Positions 29,670 to 41,395 of a DNA stretch of 64,000 nucleotides are shown piece after piece. The translations under genes and the position numbers were made by a program. The DNA comes from Yamadazyma tenuis (taxonomy: Eukaryota > Ascomycota > Pichiomycetes > Serinales > Debaryomycetaceae): NCBI RefSeq assembly GCF_029203305.1, contig NC_089462.1:1-64000 (forward strand), given 5' to 3'. Under the pieces are notes generated by a model that saw only the letters and a list, made by a program, of their open reading frames with translations, was not told the DNA's origin and searched no databases. Each line of letters starts with the position of its first letter. Within the stretch, counting starts at the first letter, position 1.

Positions 29670-32600
29670 ATGTCTGACACCGATACATTGGACGTTCTGG
29701 CTGCAGCCACCAACGTTAACCCTTCAGGTATGTACTGAGGTATCCTCTTCGAACCCCTTCGTCTCCATCTGTTTATTTTGCCAGCAACAAGTGCGCTCAA
29801 AAACAATGAACTGGATTCTCGAGCGAGTGTTTACATTCTGTGAAAATTCTTGTGGATCTAAAATAAACAACTCCCGTGTGGAAGACCCTGAATTCTCTTG
29901 CCACACATCGCTCAACTACTACCAGACTACTGGGTTCATCACGCTGTTGCTTGTCCCCTACTAACTATCTGATTTTAGACCCTCAATTGTCCAAAACTCG
30001 TCCTCATCCACGCGAGAGCGATACTCCAGTTTTATCCCAAAAGGATTTTAATTCAAGCACAGACACCTACGCCAGTGAAAACAACGACATGTCCGAGGAC
30101 AGAACCGATGGCCACGAAGCTTCGTTTGATCGAAACTTTGATCTCGATAATACTTCTGATTCCGATTCGAAGGTGATCAAAACGGTCAAAATTGATAACG
30201 ATGAATTTCTGTTTGTGCATGCAAACCCGCAAAGTGCCCAGGCTACTCCCAAAGGTATAACTACCACAGTACTGGTGAATAATCCAAATCCTTTTTCGTC
30301 TCCCAGCAAATCGTCATTAAAGAAGACAACTAGCAATTCGCCAAAAAAGAATGTTGTTTTCACCACTTCTGTACCTCAAGTAATACATTACCCTCAGAAT
30401 GCCGACTCCTCCATCAATATGGAAGAAGATCCCGAGAAAGAAGAAGAAGATCGTCAATTTTCCAATCAGATTGAACAGACTTTAAATCACCATTGGAACC
30501 AAGTGAGACAAGCTTCAGTATCTTCCGAAGATACCCCTCCACCTGTCCCTCCCCCGCATTCAATTGACTTGAACAGTTTGAATTATGAAGCCACAGAAGA
30601 TACCGATATGGACCAGAATACCTTGAAAGAATTTAAGCTACACCTGAAAAACTTGAATAACTTATCATTGAACGAAAAGTTGGACATATTTCTTAACAAT
30701 CAAAACGCGTTAGGTCAAGATGATAGAGATCAAAACACTACAAAGGAATTAGACCAGCATTTACAGGATCTTCATGAAGACTCGAAGAATAGGTTGGAAT
30801 CGAACATCCATCACTTGTCTTTGGATTTGCAAAATAAACTAGGAAATAAGGTAGAGAACCCATTGAATTCTTTAACCAAGTCGTCAGAGGTTCCTTTGAG
30901 GTCAGCTGGTTCTTCTCAGTCATCATTACAGTCTCTTTTGGAAGATAACAGGATGTTGCCTTCTAAGTATAACGATAAGAATGAAGGCTTTCAAGGTATC
31001 CAATTGAACGATGGGATCCACGGATTCTCAAATGACTTGGTTGAACAATTAATACCTCAATCTCGATCAGCTCAGCTATTAAATTCAGACGAATCTCAGC
31101 TTTTATCTTTCAATACCAATCCCAACAGGCTTTCAAAGCAGTCACTTCTTTCAGAAAATGATGAATTTCATGATTCTTTCGACAATGAATACAAAGACAC
31201 TGAACAATCGATAATGGATTTGTTATCTTCGGCTGCAATGAACCAACACACAAGCACCGAAAAGAATCCAATCGTGAAGGAAGAACCAATCGAGTTTCAA
31301 GATTTGAGATCTTCTGAACCAAACGAACGTCAAATAAAGCAGTCTCCTAGTATGGCAGATGTTGAACTCAAAGGAGAACTTGATGAAATTCTGCCAAAAG
31401 AAGTTTCGCAAGATATCAAGAAACCCGTTCTCAGGGCAACTGGATCAGACGACGAAATTGAACAATACAATGATAGCTTTGAAGAAGAGAAAGTCTCGAA
31501 TTTCAGAATCGGGGATCATATTGAAAACGGATGGAAATATGAAGACTCTCTTGATGCTGATAGAGAGGACAATGACGAATTCACTAACAATGATGTCACA
31601 ATCCTTTCTCATTTGAATAGAGACGAAGACGAAATCGATCCCGAACTGGATGATATCGAGCCAGCATCGGACATGTTAAATTCTTCTCAAGACATAGAAC
31701 CATTGGAGGTAAACTTATCTCCAGACACTAGCCAAAGCATTGAAGATTCTCCTGATAGAGTATCATTAGCTCCTCCAAGAAGTGTCAGCTCCATGCAAAA
31801 CTCCCCAGTGAGATCTTTAGTCACCCACAAAGGTGTTGATATTGGTATCGATGCTACTGTTCCTCCAACGCCCGTGAGGTTAGCAAGGGAAGCAAAATTA
31901 AGAGAAAAATACGCTTCAGTTTCTCCTGTTGAATCCAGAACACCCACATTCAAACATGAATCTACTTCTCCTGGACTAGCAGAATCCAAGTTGGAAATGC
32001 TTCAAGCTCCAAATACCGAAAAACTGCTTAAACTGAATAATGAGAGTGTCACTCAAGACGAGGTAGACGAAGTTCCGATTGCTGTTGCTGACCTTGAATC
32101 AGTTGAAGCACATGAAGACGAAACTTTAGTCAATCAAGAAATGTTTTCTGTGAATGCCCAGAACTCCGATGAAGGGAGAGAAGCTGTATCTGACATCGAT
32201 GAATCTACTTCTAATACTGATGCTGGGAAATACGACCTGAACAACGAAAAGCCTCAAGATTTTGAATCAAAGCACAACGATTCTGAAATCTTGGCTAATT
32301 CAACAAATATTCCCCCTGAAGAGCTCACTTTGCCTCCAATCGAACCAGGTAATTATTCATCTTTTGAAGAAATAACGAAAACGCTTAATAACTCGAAAGG
32401 TACTGAAGAAGACTCATTTGAACAATCCTTGTCAGCCGAATTTGACGAGGATAAGCCTACCACAAAGACCACCAGTTATTTGTCCATATGGCACTTACAA
32501 AATAGGATTAAGCCAAAGAGACCAATACCTACCAAACTGGTTGAAGCTAGTGATATTACCATTTATGATCCCAACACAAATAGCTACAGGGTTCCAAGTG

Positions 32601-35146
32601 CTTTGTTAAACAAAAGGATTAAGGATGTGAATGTTGTTTCTCGAAAAGTTGTTGATCCAAACGAAGTAGAATATGACGAAGACTTTTTACCGGAATTATC
32701 ACAGGATTCAGGATTCGAAAAGCATTTCAACAGCTTGATAAATGTATCAGCCAATGATTCAAAGGTCTTTTCTCAAGGATCTGCTGCTGCCAATAGACTT
32801 AGCAATACTCCCTTGAGTGATCGTAACATTTTGACCAATATTGAAGCGGCAAAGTCTGAAGAAAGTCTCCTTTTTGGACCAAAAGCTGAAGCAAACCAAA
32901 CAAGATTGTCGAAACCACCTGCAGTACCCGAGAAACCAATCACTCAGATAAATCAAAAGAGATCTAGGTTCCGAGTTCCTTCAATTGACATCAAGAGGTC
33001 TATTACTCTAGCTGAACAAAACAAGACTAGGGACAAGTATGATGATATCTTCAAGGATTCCGTTGCTCTTGATAGAAGCTTAACAACGCCAACAATCAAG
33101 GGCCATGGAATGAAGACTTTGCCCAGTATGGATAAGGACGATGTGAAAAAAATCTTGAACACCAAGAGGATGATTAGTCATGAGGAGTATAGCCAAGTCA
33201 AATTGGTTGGAAGAAAATCTTCCATTGTCCATGACAATTCTGAAAAGTACGATTCCTTACAACAGCAAGCTTCTATCCACAATGCTGCTGATAACTCGAT
33301 GGATTCATCTCCTTTGGATAACGACGTTATGCCCCATTTGGCATCTGAGTTGATGAAAGTACCTCAAGCTTTATTATCCAAAGAGCAGGTTTTTAATGAT
33401 TCGGATTTGGCTTCATCAAAGCTTCCAAATTCGAATTTTTCCTCCAGAATTTCATCTGCAGTGAATAAAGATATCAATGTTGGTCAACTGTTCCCAGAGC
33501 CTGATGCTGATATTCTTAGTTCTCCTTCGAATATTTTCAAAACTCCACCTAAGGATGATGCAGAACATCTGAATGATGGTTTGAATACGCAAATGAAGGA
33601 TAAAGAGAACAGACCTCCAAATATGATCCAAAAAGGTAAACCAGGAAGTCCAATCAAGATTAAAACTTCTCCTATTAAAGTTGTTAAGAGAAATTCAGGT
33701 ATATCAATAGTTGTCCAATCTCCACCACCTCCAAAATTGGGATCTCTCACGGAGCTGTTGGCTCCACCAAGACTATCCAATTCTTCAACACTTGAACCTG
33801 AGGTGCAAGTGAACAAGGTTAGTGGATCTTCTGAACAATTTTCTGGAAGTGAAATTTCAAACATCAAGTTGAGAAAGGAACAGTCACCTTATCATGAGAA
33901 ACAGTTGAGTGTGGTGTCTGTTCCCTCGATGTACACTACCAATACTAATGTTACCCAACCATCTAGAACATCTTCGAACACATTATTAAACCAAAACAAT
34001 GGAAAGACAAAAGACTCGTGGAAGCAACATTCTGTTCAATCCAGTGTTATCAGAGAAAACGATGAACTTCTACCTGTGGAAAGAGGTAGATTATTCTTCA
34101 GAGTTGTTGGTTTGAAAAACATTAACTTACCAGACATTCAAGGTCATGATGCCGAATTTTCTGTGACATTAGATAATGGTGTCCATTGTATCAAAACACC
34201 CAACTATAAAGTTGATGACCGCCGGGTATTGATTGGAAAGGAATTCGAATTGACTGTAGGAGATAGCTTAGAGTTTATCTTGACGATGAAGATGAACTAC
34301 GAAAAGCCTAAGGGGAAGTTAGTTGAAGTACAAGAACGGAGGCTTGTCAAATCTAAGAGCAGATTGAGTCGTATGTTTGGATCAAAGGAAGTCATCACTA
34401 CTACTAAGTTTGTTGCTCAAGATCCAGTTGACTCTTGGAAGACCAAATTTGCTCAAGACGGATCATTTGGAAGATGTTACATTGACTTCGACCAGTATGA
34501 GTCCAAGATAAGCTATAACACCAACAGTTTTGACATACCTTGCTTCAATGAATGGGAAATTATTCAAAGTAGCAGTGGACCTATCAAAGCCAAGCCATAC
34601 GTAATTGGTAACTTAGAAGTCAAGATGTTGTTCATTCCTAGATCCGAGATGCATGAAGCTTTACCTACGAGTATCAGGTCTGCATCAGAAGTTATTAGCC
34701 AATTACTCAATGAAAACCAACTCAGATATGAAGGTTACTTGACTCAAGATGGAGGAGATTGTGAAAGCTTGAAGAGAAGATTCTTCAAGCTTGAAGGTAC
34801 ATCGTTGATTGCCCATTCAGAGTTCAACCATAAGACAAGAGCTAAAATCAACTTGGCCAAGATCATTGACGTGATTTTCGTGGACAGAAACCGTCCTGAG
34901 ACAGCACAAAAGGCCAGAAACTTCAGTGATATCTTGTTGGTACCAGATTCATTCAAGATCAAGTTTGCAAATGGAGAAATCATCGACTTTGGCGCTGCCA
35001 ATAACCATGAGAAGTACCAGTGGATTTCGTATTTTGAAACGATCGCTCAACATAATCGGTTCCGTCGCTTGCCATGGGTTAAGGCCATGTTGGAGCAAGC
35101 TAAGACTAAAACTAATAATCCCTGGTTTACCTTGGAGGGCCAGTGA
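29670..35146 (+). CDS. BUD4: Anillin-like bud-site selection protein Bud4 (intron 29728-29978)
   Basis: Exon 1 is 29670-29727 (19 codons plus 1 nt) and exon 2 is 29979-35146, encoding 1741 residues. The uninterrupted frame of exon 2 runs back to 29876 but starts only at GTG, and its first part is intron. Splicing joins ...NPS to DPQLSKTRPHP in frame. A long acidic, Ser-rich disordered region fills residues 1 to about 1380. An anillin-homology region follows at about 1385-1560 (GRLFFRVVGLKNINLPD onwards), then a PH domain at about 1600-1725 (RYEGYLTQDGGDCESLKRRFFKLEG). Bud4 organises septins at the bud neck and marks axial bud sites. The length exceeds the 1447 residues of S. cerevisiae Bud4 but fits the family's variable N-terminus. 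The last residues end at LEGQ. Confidence 0.92.
29728..29978 (+). other. BUD4 intron (251 nt)
   Basis: Donor GTATGT at 29728-29733, a perfect branch point TACTAAC at 29959-29965, and acceptor TTTTAG ending at 29978. Phase is 1, and joining gives an uninterrupted frame. Without splicing the short first exon meets TGA four codons on. Confidence 0.88.
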
Positions 35147-35706
35147 ATGCAAGAGCCCCATTTAATAATGTATCATAATAAATAGTACAATAAGTTTTAA
35201 TGTAAACACCCATTAGATCCGCATGAATATGCTGTACAACTCCGAAGTAAATAAATGCGCCAGACACATTTAGCCTATAACCAAATATACCGCATTTATC
35301 AGAGCTTCTGTCCCTTTATCCCATTACTAATCCATTGCAGAGGACAAATAAATGCGGAAAGTCGCCGGAACTGCAGTTAAAAAGTACTCAAAAGTACCCG
35401 ATTTATAAGCAATTTCCGCAACATTTCCTTTATTCCGTACTTATCTGCCATCCGCCAGCTGTTGGAAAAAGAGCGTTTATATTGGACTACAGGAATCTTA
35501 ATAAACTTCTTAGCACAGAAGGTTGGAGGACAAAATAGTTGTATAGATTCCGAAGTATAATTAGTAAGCGTCAGTCGTCAGTCGTCTGTCTTTATTGTTG
35601 TTATTCCGAGCCTCTAAACGGTTCTACTTTGTATAAAGGTCTTTGATTGTACAGAGTTTAATTGTACAGAGTTTGATTGTACAGAGTTTACTTATGCCAA
35701 TTTAAA
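35147..35706. promoter_or_regulatory. Promoter region of the MFS transporter gene
   Basis: 560 bp. CCGCATTTAT at 35290-35299 faces its exact inverse ATAAATGCGG at 35348-35357, with a partial copy ATAAATGCG at 35251-35259. Near the start codon are three 15-bp tandem repeats (35645-35689) and a run of CAGTCGT-like words (35570-35592). The paired inverted CGG half-sites suggest a Zn2Cys6 regulator of drug-efflux type; this is an inference. Confidence 0.5.
35645..35689 (+). repeat. Triple 15-bp tandem repeat just upstream of the MFS start codon
   Basis: Three consecutive copies of GATTGTACAGAGTTT (the second begins AATTG), ending 17 bp before the ATG at 35707 and so probably in the 5' UTR. Each copy holds the palindrome TGTACA. 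Confidence 0.85.
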
Positions 35707-37146
35707 ATGGCAGATATAGAAAATAAGCCGGAAAAGGAAGATATTGAGATCGGTTACGAAGTTACCTTCGACGGTCTCAATGATAAGGAGGATGCCACAC
35801 AACTTTCGACGCTTCGAAAATGGCTCATTGTCGTTATTATATCGTTAGGCTCAACGTGTATCACTTGTTTATCTTCATGCTGGACATTAGCTTCTACTAA
35901 TATTATCAACCACTTTGGAGTTAGTGAAGAAGTTTCTGTGCTTGGCATTTCCTTGTTCATTATAGCTGTTGGATGTGGAGGGGTGTTTTTGGCACCCATG
36001 TCAGAATACTATGGCCGCAAAAAAACATACACAATTGGACTTTTCCTTTGTGGTACGTTCAATCTACTACCCGGGTTTTGTGAAAACTTTGGAGGTGTTT
36101 TGTTTGGTCGCTTTGTTTCTGGATTTTTTGCATCTAGTTTCATGGCTGTGGCTTCTGGGACGTTTGCTGATATTTTCCCAAAGGACAAGCTAGCATACCC
36201 GGTTGCGCTCTACACTATGTCACCATTTGTGGGACCAGGTTTGGGACCTCTTATGTCGGGGTTTATCAACAAGTATATCGACTTCAGATGGACTTTCCAC
36301 GTTATGACCATTTGGTGTGCCGTTATCGTGGTGATGGTAGTGTTGTTTGTTCCAGAAACGTACCAACCGGTACTATTGATGGCTAAGGCCAAAAGAGTCA
36401 GGAAAGAAACTGGTGATGATAGGTACTATGCACCTCTAGAGAAATCCAAGAGAAGCTTGGTTCAAGCCATTTTGTTATCTTGTGAAAGGCCTATTGGATT
36501 GTTGTTTAGGGATAAAATGACCTTTGTTTTGTGCTTCTACACTGGCTTCAATCTTGCCATTGTGTACATGTTCTTTGTTGCAGTGCCATACATTTTTGAA
36601 ACGGTGTACGGGTTTGAAATCGATCACGTTGGCCTCACTTTCATTGGGTTGATCTTGGGGATGGCGATCCTGTCACTTGTTGGTCCCTTCTTTGTTACCA
36701 AATACATGAATAAGAAGGCGGCTGCAAATAAGGGAATAATGGAACCAGAGTTTCGGTTTTTCAGCATTGAAATCGGAGTGTTTATTGCTCCTATGGGATT
36801 GCTCGTGATGGGGTGGACTGCTTATCCCCATGTCCATTGGATGGGTCCCATAATTGGAATGTTTATTTTCGGGTTTGGGATTATCTTCATTTTTAATGGG
36901 ATCTTTGGATACACTGTTGATGCATACAGGTTATATGCTGCTTCTGCCATGGCCACAAACTCACTTGTGCGATCCATAATGGGTGGAGTCTTCCCACTTT
37001 TTGGCAAACAAATGTACAAAAAGATGGGAATTCACTGGGCAAGCACTTTCCTTGCTCTTATTGGATGTTTGTTGATCCCTGTGGCATTCCTTTTTGCTAA
37101 GCACGGACCGCGGTTGAGACAGCAAAGTAAGTACGCATGGGCGTAA
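35707..37146 (+). CDS. Major facilitator superfamily transporter, DHA1 (drug:H+ antiporter) type
   Basis: 479 residues from the ATG at 35707. A hydrophilic N-terminus is followed by 12 membrane segments with a long central loop (about residues 215-260). DHA1 landmarks are EYYGRKKTYTIGLFLCG after segment 2 (motif A), LFGRFVSGFFASSFMAVASGTFADIFPK, YTMSPFVGPGLGPLMSGFI (motif C in segment 5) and PETYQPVLL. Members in CUG-clade yeasts include efflux pumps for drugs, polyamines and weak acids (FLU1/NAG4/TPO-like groups). The individual substrate cannot be assigned. The upstream region has repeated motifs that suggest tight regulation. Confidence 0.85.
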   Translation: MADIENKPEKEDIEIGYEVTFDGLNDKEDATQLSTLRKWLIVVIISLGSTCITCLSSCWTLASTNIINHFGVSEEVSVLGISLFIIAVGCGGVFLAPMSEYYGRKKTYTIGLFLCGTFNLLPGFCENFGGVLFGRFVSGFFASSFMAVASGTFADIFPKDKLAYPVALYTMSPFVGPGLGPLMSGFINKYIDFRWTFHVMTIWCAVIVVMVVLFVPETYQPVLLMAKAKRVRKETGDDRYYAPLEKSKRSLVQAILLSCERPIGLLFRDKMTFVLCFYTGFNLAIVYMFFVAVPYIFETVYGFEIDHVGLTFIGLILGMAILSLVGPFFVTKYMNKKAAANKGIMEPEFRFFSIEIGVFIAPMGLLVMGWTAYPHVHWMGPIIGMFIFGFGIIFIFNGIFGYTVDAYRLYAASAMATNSLVRSIMGGVFPLFGKQMYKKMGIHWASTFLALIGCLLIPVAFLFAKHGPRLRQQSKYAWA

Positions 37147-37587
37147 GTAATGGAACTCAGTTGGGACCAGACTGAGAATACACTATATATAATAATGCAG
37201 TACACTGCACTAAGCTTGAACCCCAACTTGTTTTACAGCGTAAGGGGATACGATTTGGAAGTTAGAAATATAATTCTTTGACCACAGTTCCTCTAGATAA
37301 CCCTGGATACTTCATAGAACCAGAGGAAGTGGATAATTAATTAGTGGTAATAGTTAGGCAGAGAGAAAGACGTTGTTTTGCAGCTTGGGTGCTCTTTTCG
37401 TTTTGTAGTTGCAGCATATTATGAACTAGTTGGAAAAATTCAAATTTGTACAAGAGCACAAGTATTTGTCAATTGGTTTAATTTGTAAATCAAATAAAGT
37501 ATAGAAGGAGATCATTGCAACTTCTAAGACCCTCAATATCTTCAAAATCTAATGTCGCACTGAAAAAAATATTGTTAAACTATCAAT
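37147..37587. other. Spacer between MFS gene and FIP1
   Basis: 441 bp that must hold the MFS terminator and FIP1 promoter. Nothing else was recognised. Confidence 0.4.
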
Positions 37588-38379
37588 ATGGCAAAGTCAG
37601 ATGATGATGACGCATACCTATACAGCTCTGAGGACGATGGGCAACCCTCCACCAAGAAGCAGAAAGTGAACGGAACCACCAAAGAGAATCCTGCTAAAGA
37701 CGACGCTGCAGCCACTAGGCCAAGCCAAAGTGAAGATGAGGATGATGACGACGACGAAGAAGAAAGCAGTGATGATGATATTGATATCGTTATTGGTGAC
37801 AACACCACGTCCACTTCCAGACCATCCACAGCATCTACGTCGGTCACGACAGCGCCAACGAGCGAGTCGACCGAGTCTACTACCCAACCCACCAGTATCG
37901 TGTCAAATAACCAGAAAGAGTCTTTAGATATAAATAAAGTGGTAGAATTGGATGGAAAGCCCTTAACACAAGTGGACTTGGAGAAATTGAAAGACAAGCC
38001 ATGGAGAATACCAGGGGCTGATATCTCTGACTACTTCAACTACGGATTCGATGAAATCAGTTGGACTGCTTATTGTTGCAAGCAAGACAAATTGAGAGGT
38101 GAATTCAACCCAGCTAAATTGATGGCTCAAATTATGGGAGGTCTGAAGGGAAAGAACGGTCCTCCTATGCCGCCAATGGGTATGCCGGTGCCACCTCCAG
38201 GTATGCCAATGGGAATGCCACCAATGGGTATGATGCCTAACATGCCTAACATGCCTAATATGGCTAATATGCCAATGCCTCCAAACATGCCTAACATGCC
38301 TAACATGCCCAACATGCCCCGTAACATGAACTTTGGTAAGAGCAACTTGCCACCACCACCACCGCCTCCCAAGAAGTAA
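37588..38379 (+). CDS. FIP1: mRNA polyadenylation factor Fip1
   Basis: 263 residues. An acidic N-terminal region with poly-Asp/Glu runs (about 50-70) is of the type that binds poly(A) polymerase. The Fip1 core motif [23 protein letters not shown] lies around residues 137-159. A Pro/Met-rich tail repeats NMPNMP and MGMPP and ends in polyproline. Fip1 is part of cleavage and polyadenylation factor in the nucleus and tethers poly(A) polymerase. It is convergent with TIF5, 95 bp apart. Confidence 0.95.
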   Translation: MAKSDDDDAYLYSSEDDGQPSTKKQKVNGTTKENPAKDDAAATRPSQSEDEDDDDDEEESSDDDIDIVIGDNTTSTSRPSTASTSVTTAPTSESTESTTQPTSIVSNNQKESLDINKVVELDGKPLTQVDLEKLKDKPWRIPGADISDYFNYGFDEISWTAYCCKQDKLRGEFNPAKLMAQIMGGLKGKNGPPMPPMGMPVPPPGMPMGMPPMGMMPNMPNMPNMANMPMPPNMPNMPNMPNMPRNMNFGKSNLPPPPPPPKK

Positions 38380-38474
38380 GGTATTTTGTATATTAATAAA
38401 CGAATCTACTATCTCCAAATTCCAACCATTAGTCGATTATAAATAGAATGCATACATTATATAAACAGAAAAAT

Positions 38475-39680
38475 CTACTCTTCATCACTTTCTTCGTCAG
38501 CTTCTTGCAACCATTTGACAAATGGCTTGGCAGCCTTTCTGACCTTTTTAGAAACCTCTTTTGGTACGTACTTTTTAGAAACCTTGGAGCCCCAAGAAAT
38601 GATGACTTCTTCGGAAATCAAGTCTTTGTCATACAAAGCCATTAAGATCTTTGGGACTTTTTCAATCAAACTGGTATTTTCCAATCCGATGTATCTTTCT
38701 AAACCACCCAAGAAAGCCTTTGAATTTTCTTCCTCTTGTTTAATTAATTTGGCCAACAACCCCAAATGCTCTTCTATTTGTTCAACAATATTGTCATCAA
38801 ACAAAGTCTGGGCCAAGACTTGAATGGTTTCAGCCTTGTCCAAGATTTCTAACTCGACAATCTTCTTATAAATATCAATATCCGAAGGCAAGTCTTCTTT
38901 GGAGTCTTTTGATTCTTCCAACAACCATTCTCCCAATTGGTTGAACTCAGCATTACTATCTAAGGTTAAGCCATCCAATTTGGCTCTGGCTTCGATAGCT
39001 TCTTTGGACATGTCCACAGCCCAGTCATCGTCATTGACTTCAATAGACTCATCAGCCAAAGCAGCAGCCTCAGCATTGATTTTTTTGGTCAAGAAATCGT
39101 CATCATCATTCTCATCAACAACCAAAGAAGTTTCTCCACTTTCATCATCATTTTTTTGGTCAGTAACAAGATCAGCAATAGTCTTACCACCTCCAACAAC
39201 GTTGGCAGTAGCGGTGGCAGCCTTCTTACCCTTCTTACCTTTTCCACCATCTGGGGGGTTCTTCATTATATAGGATGATAATTTTGATCTGGGGTCGATT
39301 AACGAAAGGTGCCCACAGGCCTTACAGTCTCTTTGCAAAATGTCCTTCTTCACTTGGATTTCGGTTTCGGGGTTCTTACAACTGGCACACAAAACAAACT
39401 TTTTGATGAATCCATCCAAAGAGTCTTGTAACTCATTGGCATCGTGTGCTCCATTAATCAAATACCGGTCTTGGGACTCGTTGGTTTGAGCACCCAACTC
39501 GGAACCAAAGTATTTCAATACGTAGGTTGGAGGCCTTCCCAAAGCTCTGGAGACTTCAGCCAAATTGACGATGGCAGTTCTAATCCCATTACCTCTACCT
39601 TCAACCTTCGATTGGATGGGAGGCATTTTATACCTGTAAAAAGGGTCAGTGTTATCACGGCAGATGTTGATGAAGGACAT
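38475..39680 (-). CDS. TIF5: Translation initiation factor eIF5
   Basis: 401 residues. This is the GTPase-activating protein for eIF2 in the 43S/48S complex. The N-terminal domain includes the conserved basic start (RYKMPPIQSKVEGRGNGIRTAI, with the catalytic Arg region) and a zinc ribbon C98-x2-C101...C119-x2-C122. An acidic linker follows, with DDESGETSLVVDENDDDD. The C-terminal W2/HEAT domain ends in aromatic/acidic box residues (FVKWLQEADEESDEE) that contact eIF2beta and eIF3. The length matches yeast eIF5 (405). Confidence 0.97.
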   Translation of the reverse strand: MSFINICRDNTDPFYRYKMPPIQSKVEGRGNGIRTAIVNLAEVSRALGRPPTYVLKYFGSELGAQTNESQDRYLINGAHDANELQDSLDGFIKKFVLCASCKNPETEIQVKKDILQRDCKACGHLSLIDPRSKLSSYIMKNPPDGGKGKKGKKAATATANVVGGGKTIADLVTDQKNDDESGETSLVVDENDDDDFLTKKINAEAAALADESIEVNDDDWAVDMSKEAIEARAKLDGLTLDSNAEFNQLGEWLLEESKDSKEDLPSDIDIYKKIVELEILDKAETIQVLAQTLFDDNIVEQIEEHLGLLAKLIKQEEENSKAFLGGLERYIGLENTSLIEKVPKILMALYDKDLISEEVIISWGSKVSKKYVPKEVSKKVRKAAKPFVKWLQEADEESDEE

Positions 39681-40102
39681 ATTGAAGTTGATGTAGCTTG
39701 CTTATTGGCAGTATATTATTCATAAAACTTTCAAATACGGTGATGTGTATTTGGACACAGATACTTTTGATGTAGTTAACGTAACAGGATCTGAAAATTT
39801 TTCCAGCGCGACTTAGAATTCAAATGGGTGCAATTTGTAATGCTGCCAAACGACTGAGGAGAATCTGTTTCTGAGAGAAAGGAAGTTATGACAGCCTGGA
39901 TTTTGGATGGATACGTCATGCACAGGGTACTCCTAGTAGTAAATACTCTCCCTACGCTCTTGGAAATGCTTCATGGGTATCAAAGGGTATGAGATAAAAG
40001 TATTCATACTTTACTAATAGTACAATTGTGAGCCTATAGCTTTATCAACGAATACCAGCTCATTTATTTTCCTATATTCTTTTCACTCACTATAAATCAT
40101 AT
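39681..40102. other. TIF5 promoter / CSN12 3' region
   Basis: 422 bp between two minus-strand genes. No gene-like frame or RNA gene seen. Confidence 0.4.
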
Positions 40103-41395
40103 CTAACTAGACAATGGTGGAAATGGAACAGTTTTGGAAAGAACTATACACCCATTTCCGTGAGACAAGTAGCCTTTTATTCTTCCCTTGGATATGAGGA
40201 CTGCCAAAATGCATTCGATTTCTTGCTTATTGAAAGTTTCCTGACCAGTAGAATTCGATAAATTGAACGATACTGTGAAGGCACTAAACGGCACTATATG
40301 GGAACCTTTACTATCGGTGATGAAGGCGTGGATCTTGACAGTCTTCTTGAGCAAATTGATATAACACAAATCTTTGAGGCTTTCAAACAAAAGGTAAAGC
40401 TTCTTCTTTAGTAAGAATGACTCGAATTTCTGTATAAACCAATTTAGCTTGTTCACATCACCAGACTTGATATAATTAAATGAGCTTTCATTGTAGATGT
40501 AGTTGAGTATCGGGAACTCCTTCCAAATGAACGGCTTGGGATACTTGTTTTGAGTGTAAAGAGTTAACGGAAGATATAGCACCAATAACTTTTCCATCTG
40601 GCTTTCTACAGATGTCCTTTTCTTGATGTACGCTAACAATGACATTGCCTGCTCAAGTTTTTCGTGGGCAGCATTGAATTCTGAGTCGTCCAATGATAGG
40701 ATGGCACTATAGTACAAGTAGGTTATGGCTGATGACTTATCAACTAAATGCTTATCGAATTTCGGTAATTCAAATCTTGTTCCTTTCAATGCCTTTTCCA
40801 CAGATTTGGCCATATCCAAAGTGTTGAGTCTGAAGTATAATCGAAGCAAACAACCCAAGAAAAAATAGATATCAACCCGTTTACTCTGTTTCAAGTCCAA
40901 GTTTTTATCGTTTAACGAGAGCTTGAACGAATTGTTTATGGTACTGGCCAAGATCTCCAACGAAGAACTATTTGCAGATGTTTGAAACTCCAGGTCAGGT
41001 TGCTTGGCCTGAACCTCTTCGGGGAACAGCTTCTCCATGACTCCAAATATATCCATTAACTCTTTACATGCTTTCATCAACGGGAGATTGATCCAGTTGG
41101 TTTCGGTGTTGGCGGCTCTGTTCAAAGTATTCACCAATTCAATGTAATTGTTGAAGGATTTTTTGATATCGTTGACCACATAAATAGCCTTTAATAGCTT
41201 CAAATATGCTACTACCACCGGTCTGAATTTCTCATCTACTGCGAATAAATCAAAGTCATTAGGGTCCTGGAACTGGCTTCGCACAGGTCCTTGGCCATTT
41301 GGCGGGTTGATCTCTATGAGGGTGCTGAGTTGCCGCAGGTCCTGGGTCTTGATGGCGGTATCAATATGTGATAGATACTGGGACAAAGTTGACAT
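40103..41395 (-). CDS. CSN12: PCI-domain protein, Csn12-like (CSN12/PCID2/Thp1 group)
   Basis: 430 residues from the ATG at 41395 (MSTLSQYLSHID). A longer frame with its own ATG at 41533 adds 46 low-complexity residues not expected in the family and overlaps the divergent promoter. Landmarks shared with Csn12 are ETNWINLPLMK, SFKLSLNDKN, VESQMEKLLVLYLPLTLYTQNKYP and the C-terminal winged helix GYLSHGNGCIVLSKTVPFPPLSS, which also ends PCID2/Thp1 proteins. Csn12 associates with COP9 signalosome-like and TREX-2-like complexes (with Sem1) and affects splicing and mRNA export. Csn12 fits better than Thp1 by those words, but I cannot fully exclude Thp1. Confidence 0.78.
   Translation of the reverse strand: MSTLSQYLSHIDTAIKTQDLRQLSTLIEINPPNGQGPVRSQFQDPNDFDLFAVDEKFRPVVVAYLKLLKAIYVVNDIKKSFNNYIELVNTLNRAANTETNWINLPLMKACKELMDIFGVMEKLFPEEVQAKQPDLEFQTSANSSSLEILASTINNSFKLSLNDKNLDLKQSKRVDIYFFLGCLLRLYFRLNTLDMAKSVEKALKGTRFELPKFDKHLVDKSSAITYLYYSAILSLDDSEFNAAHEKLEQAMSLLAYIKKRTSVESQMEKLLVLYLPLTLYTQNKYPKPFIWKEFPILNYIYNESSFNYIKSGDVNKLNWFIQKFESFLLKKKLYLLFESLKDLCYINLLKKTVKIHAFITDSKGSHIVPFSAFTVSFNLSNSTGQETFNKQEIECILAVLISKGRIKGYLSHGNGCIVLSKTVPFPPLSS

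Noticed and set aside
29728..29783. Alternative short BUD4 intron ending at TTTTGCCAG
   Set aside because: It lacks a branch point and leads to a stop after about 19 codons; the acceptor at 29978 has TACTAAC and restores the Bud4 frame.
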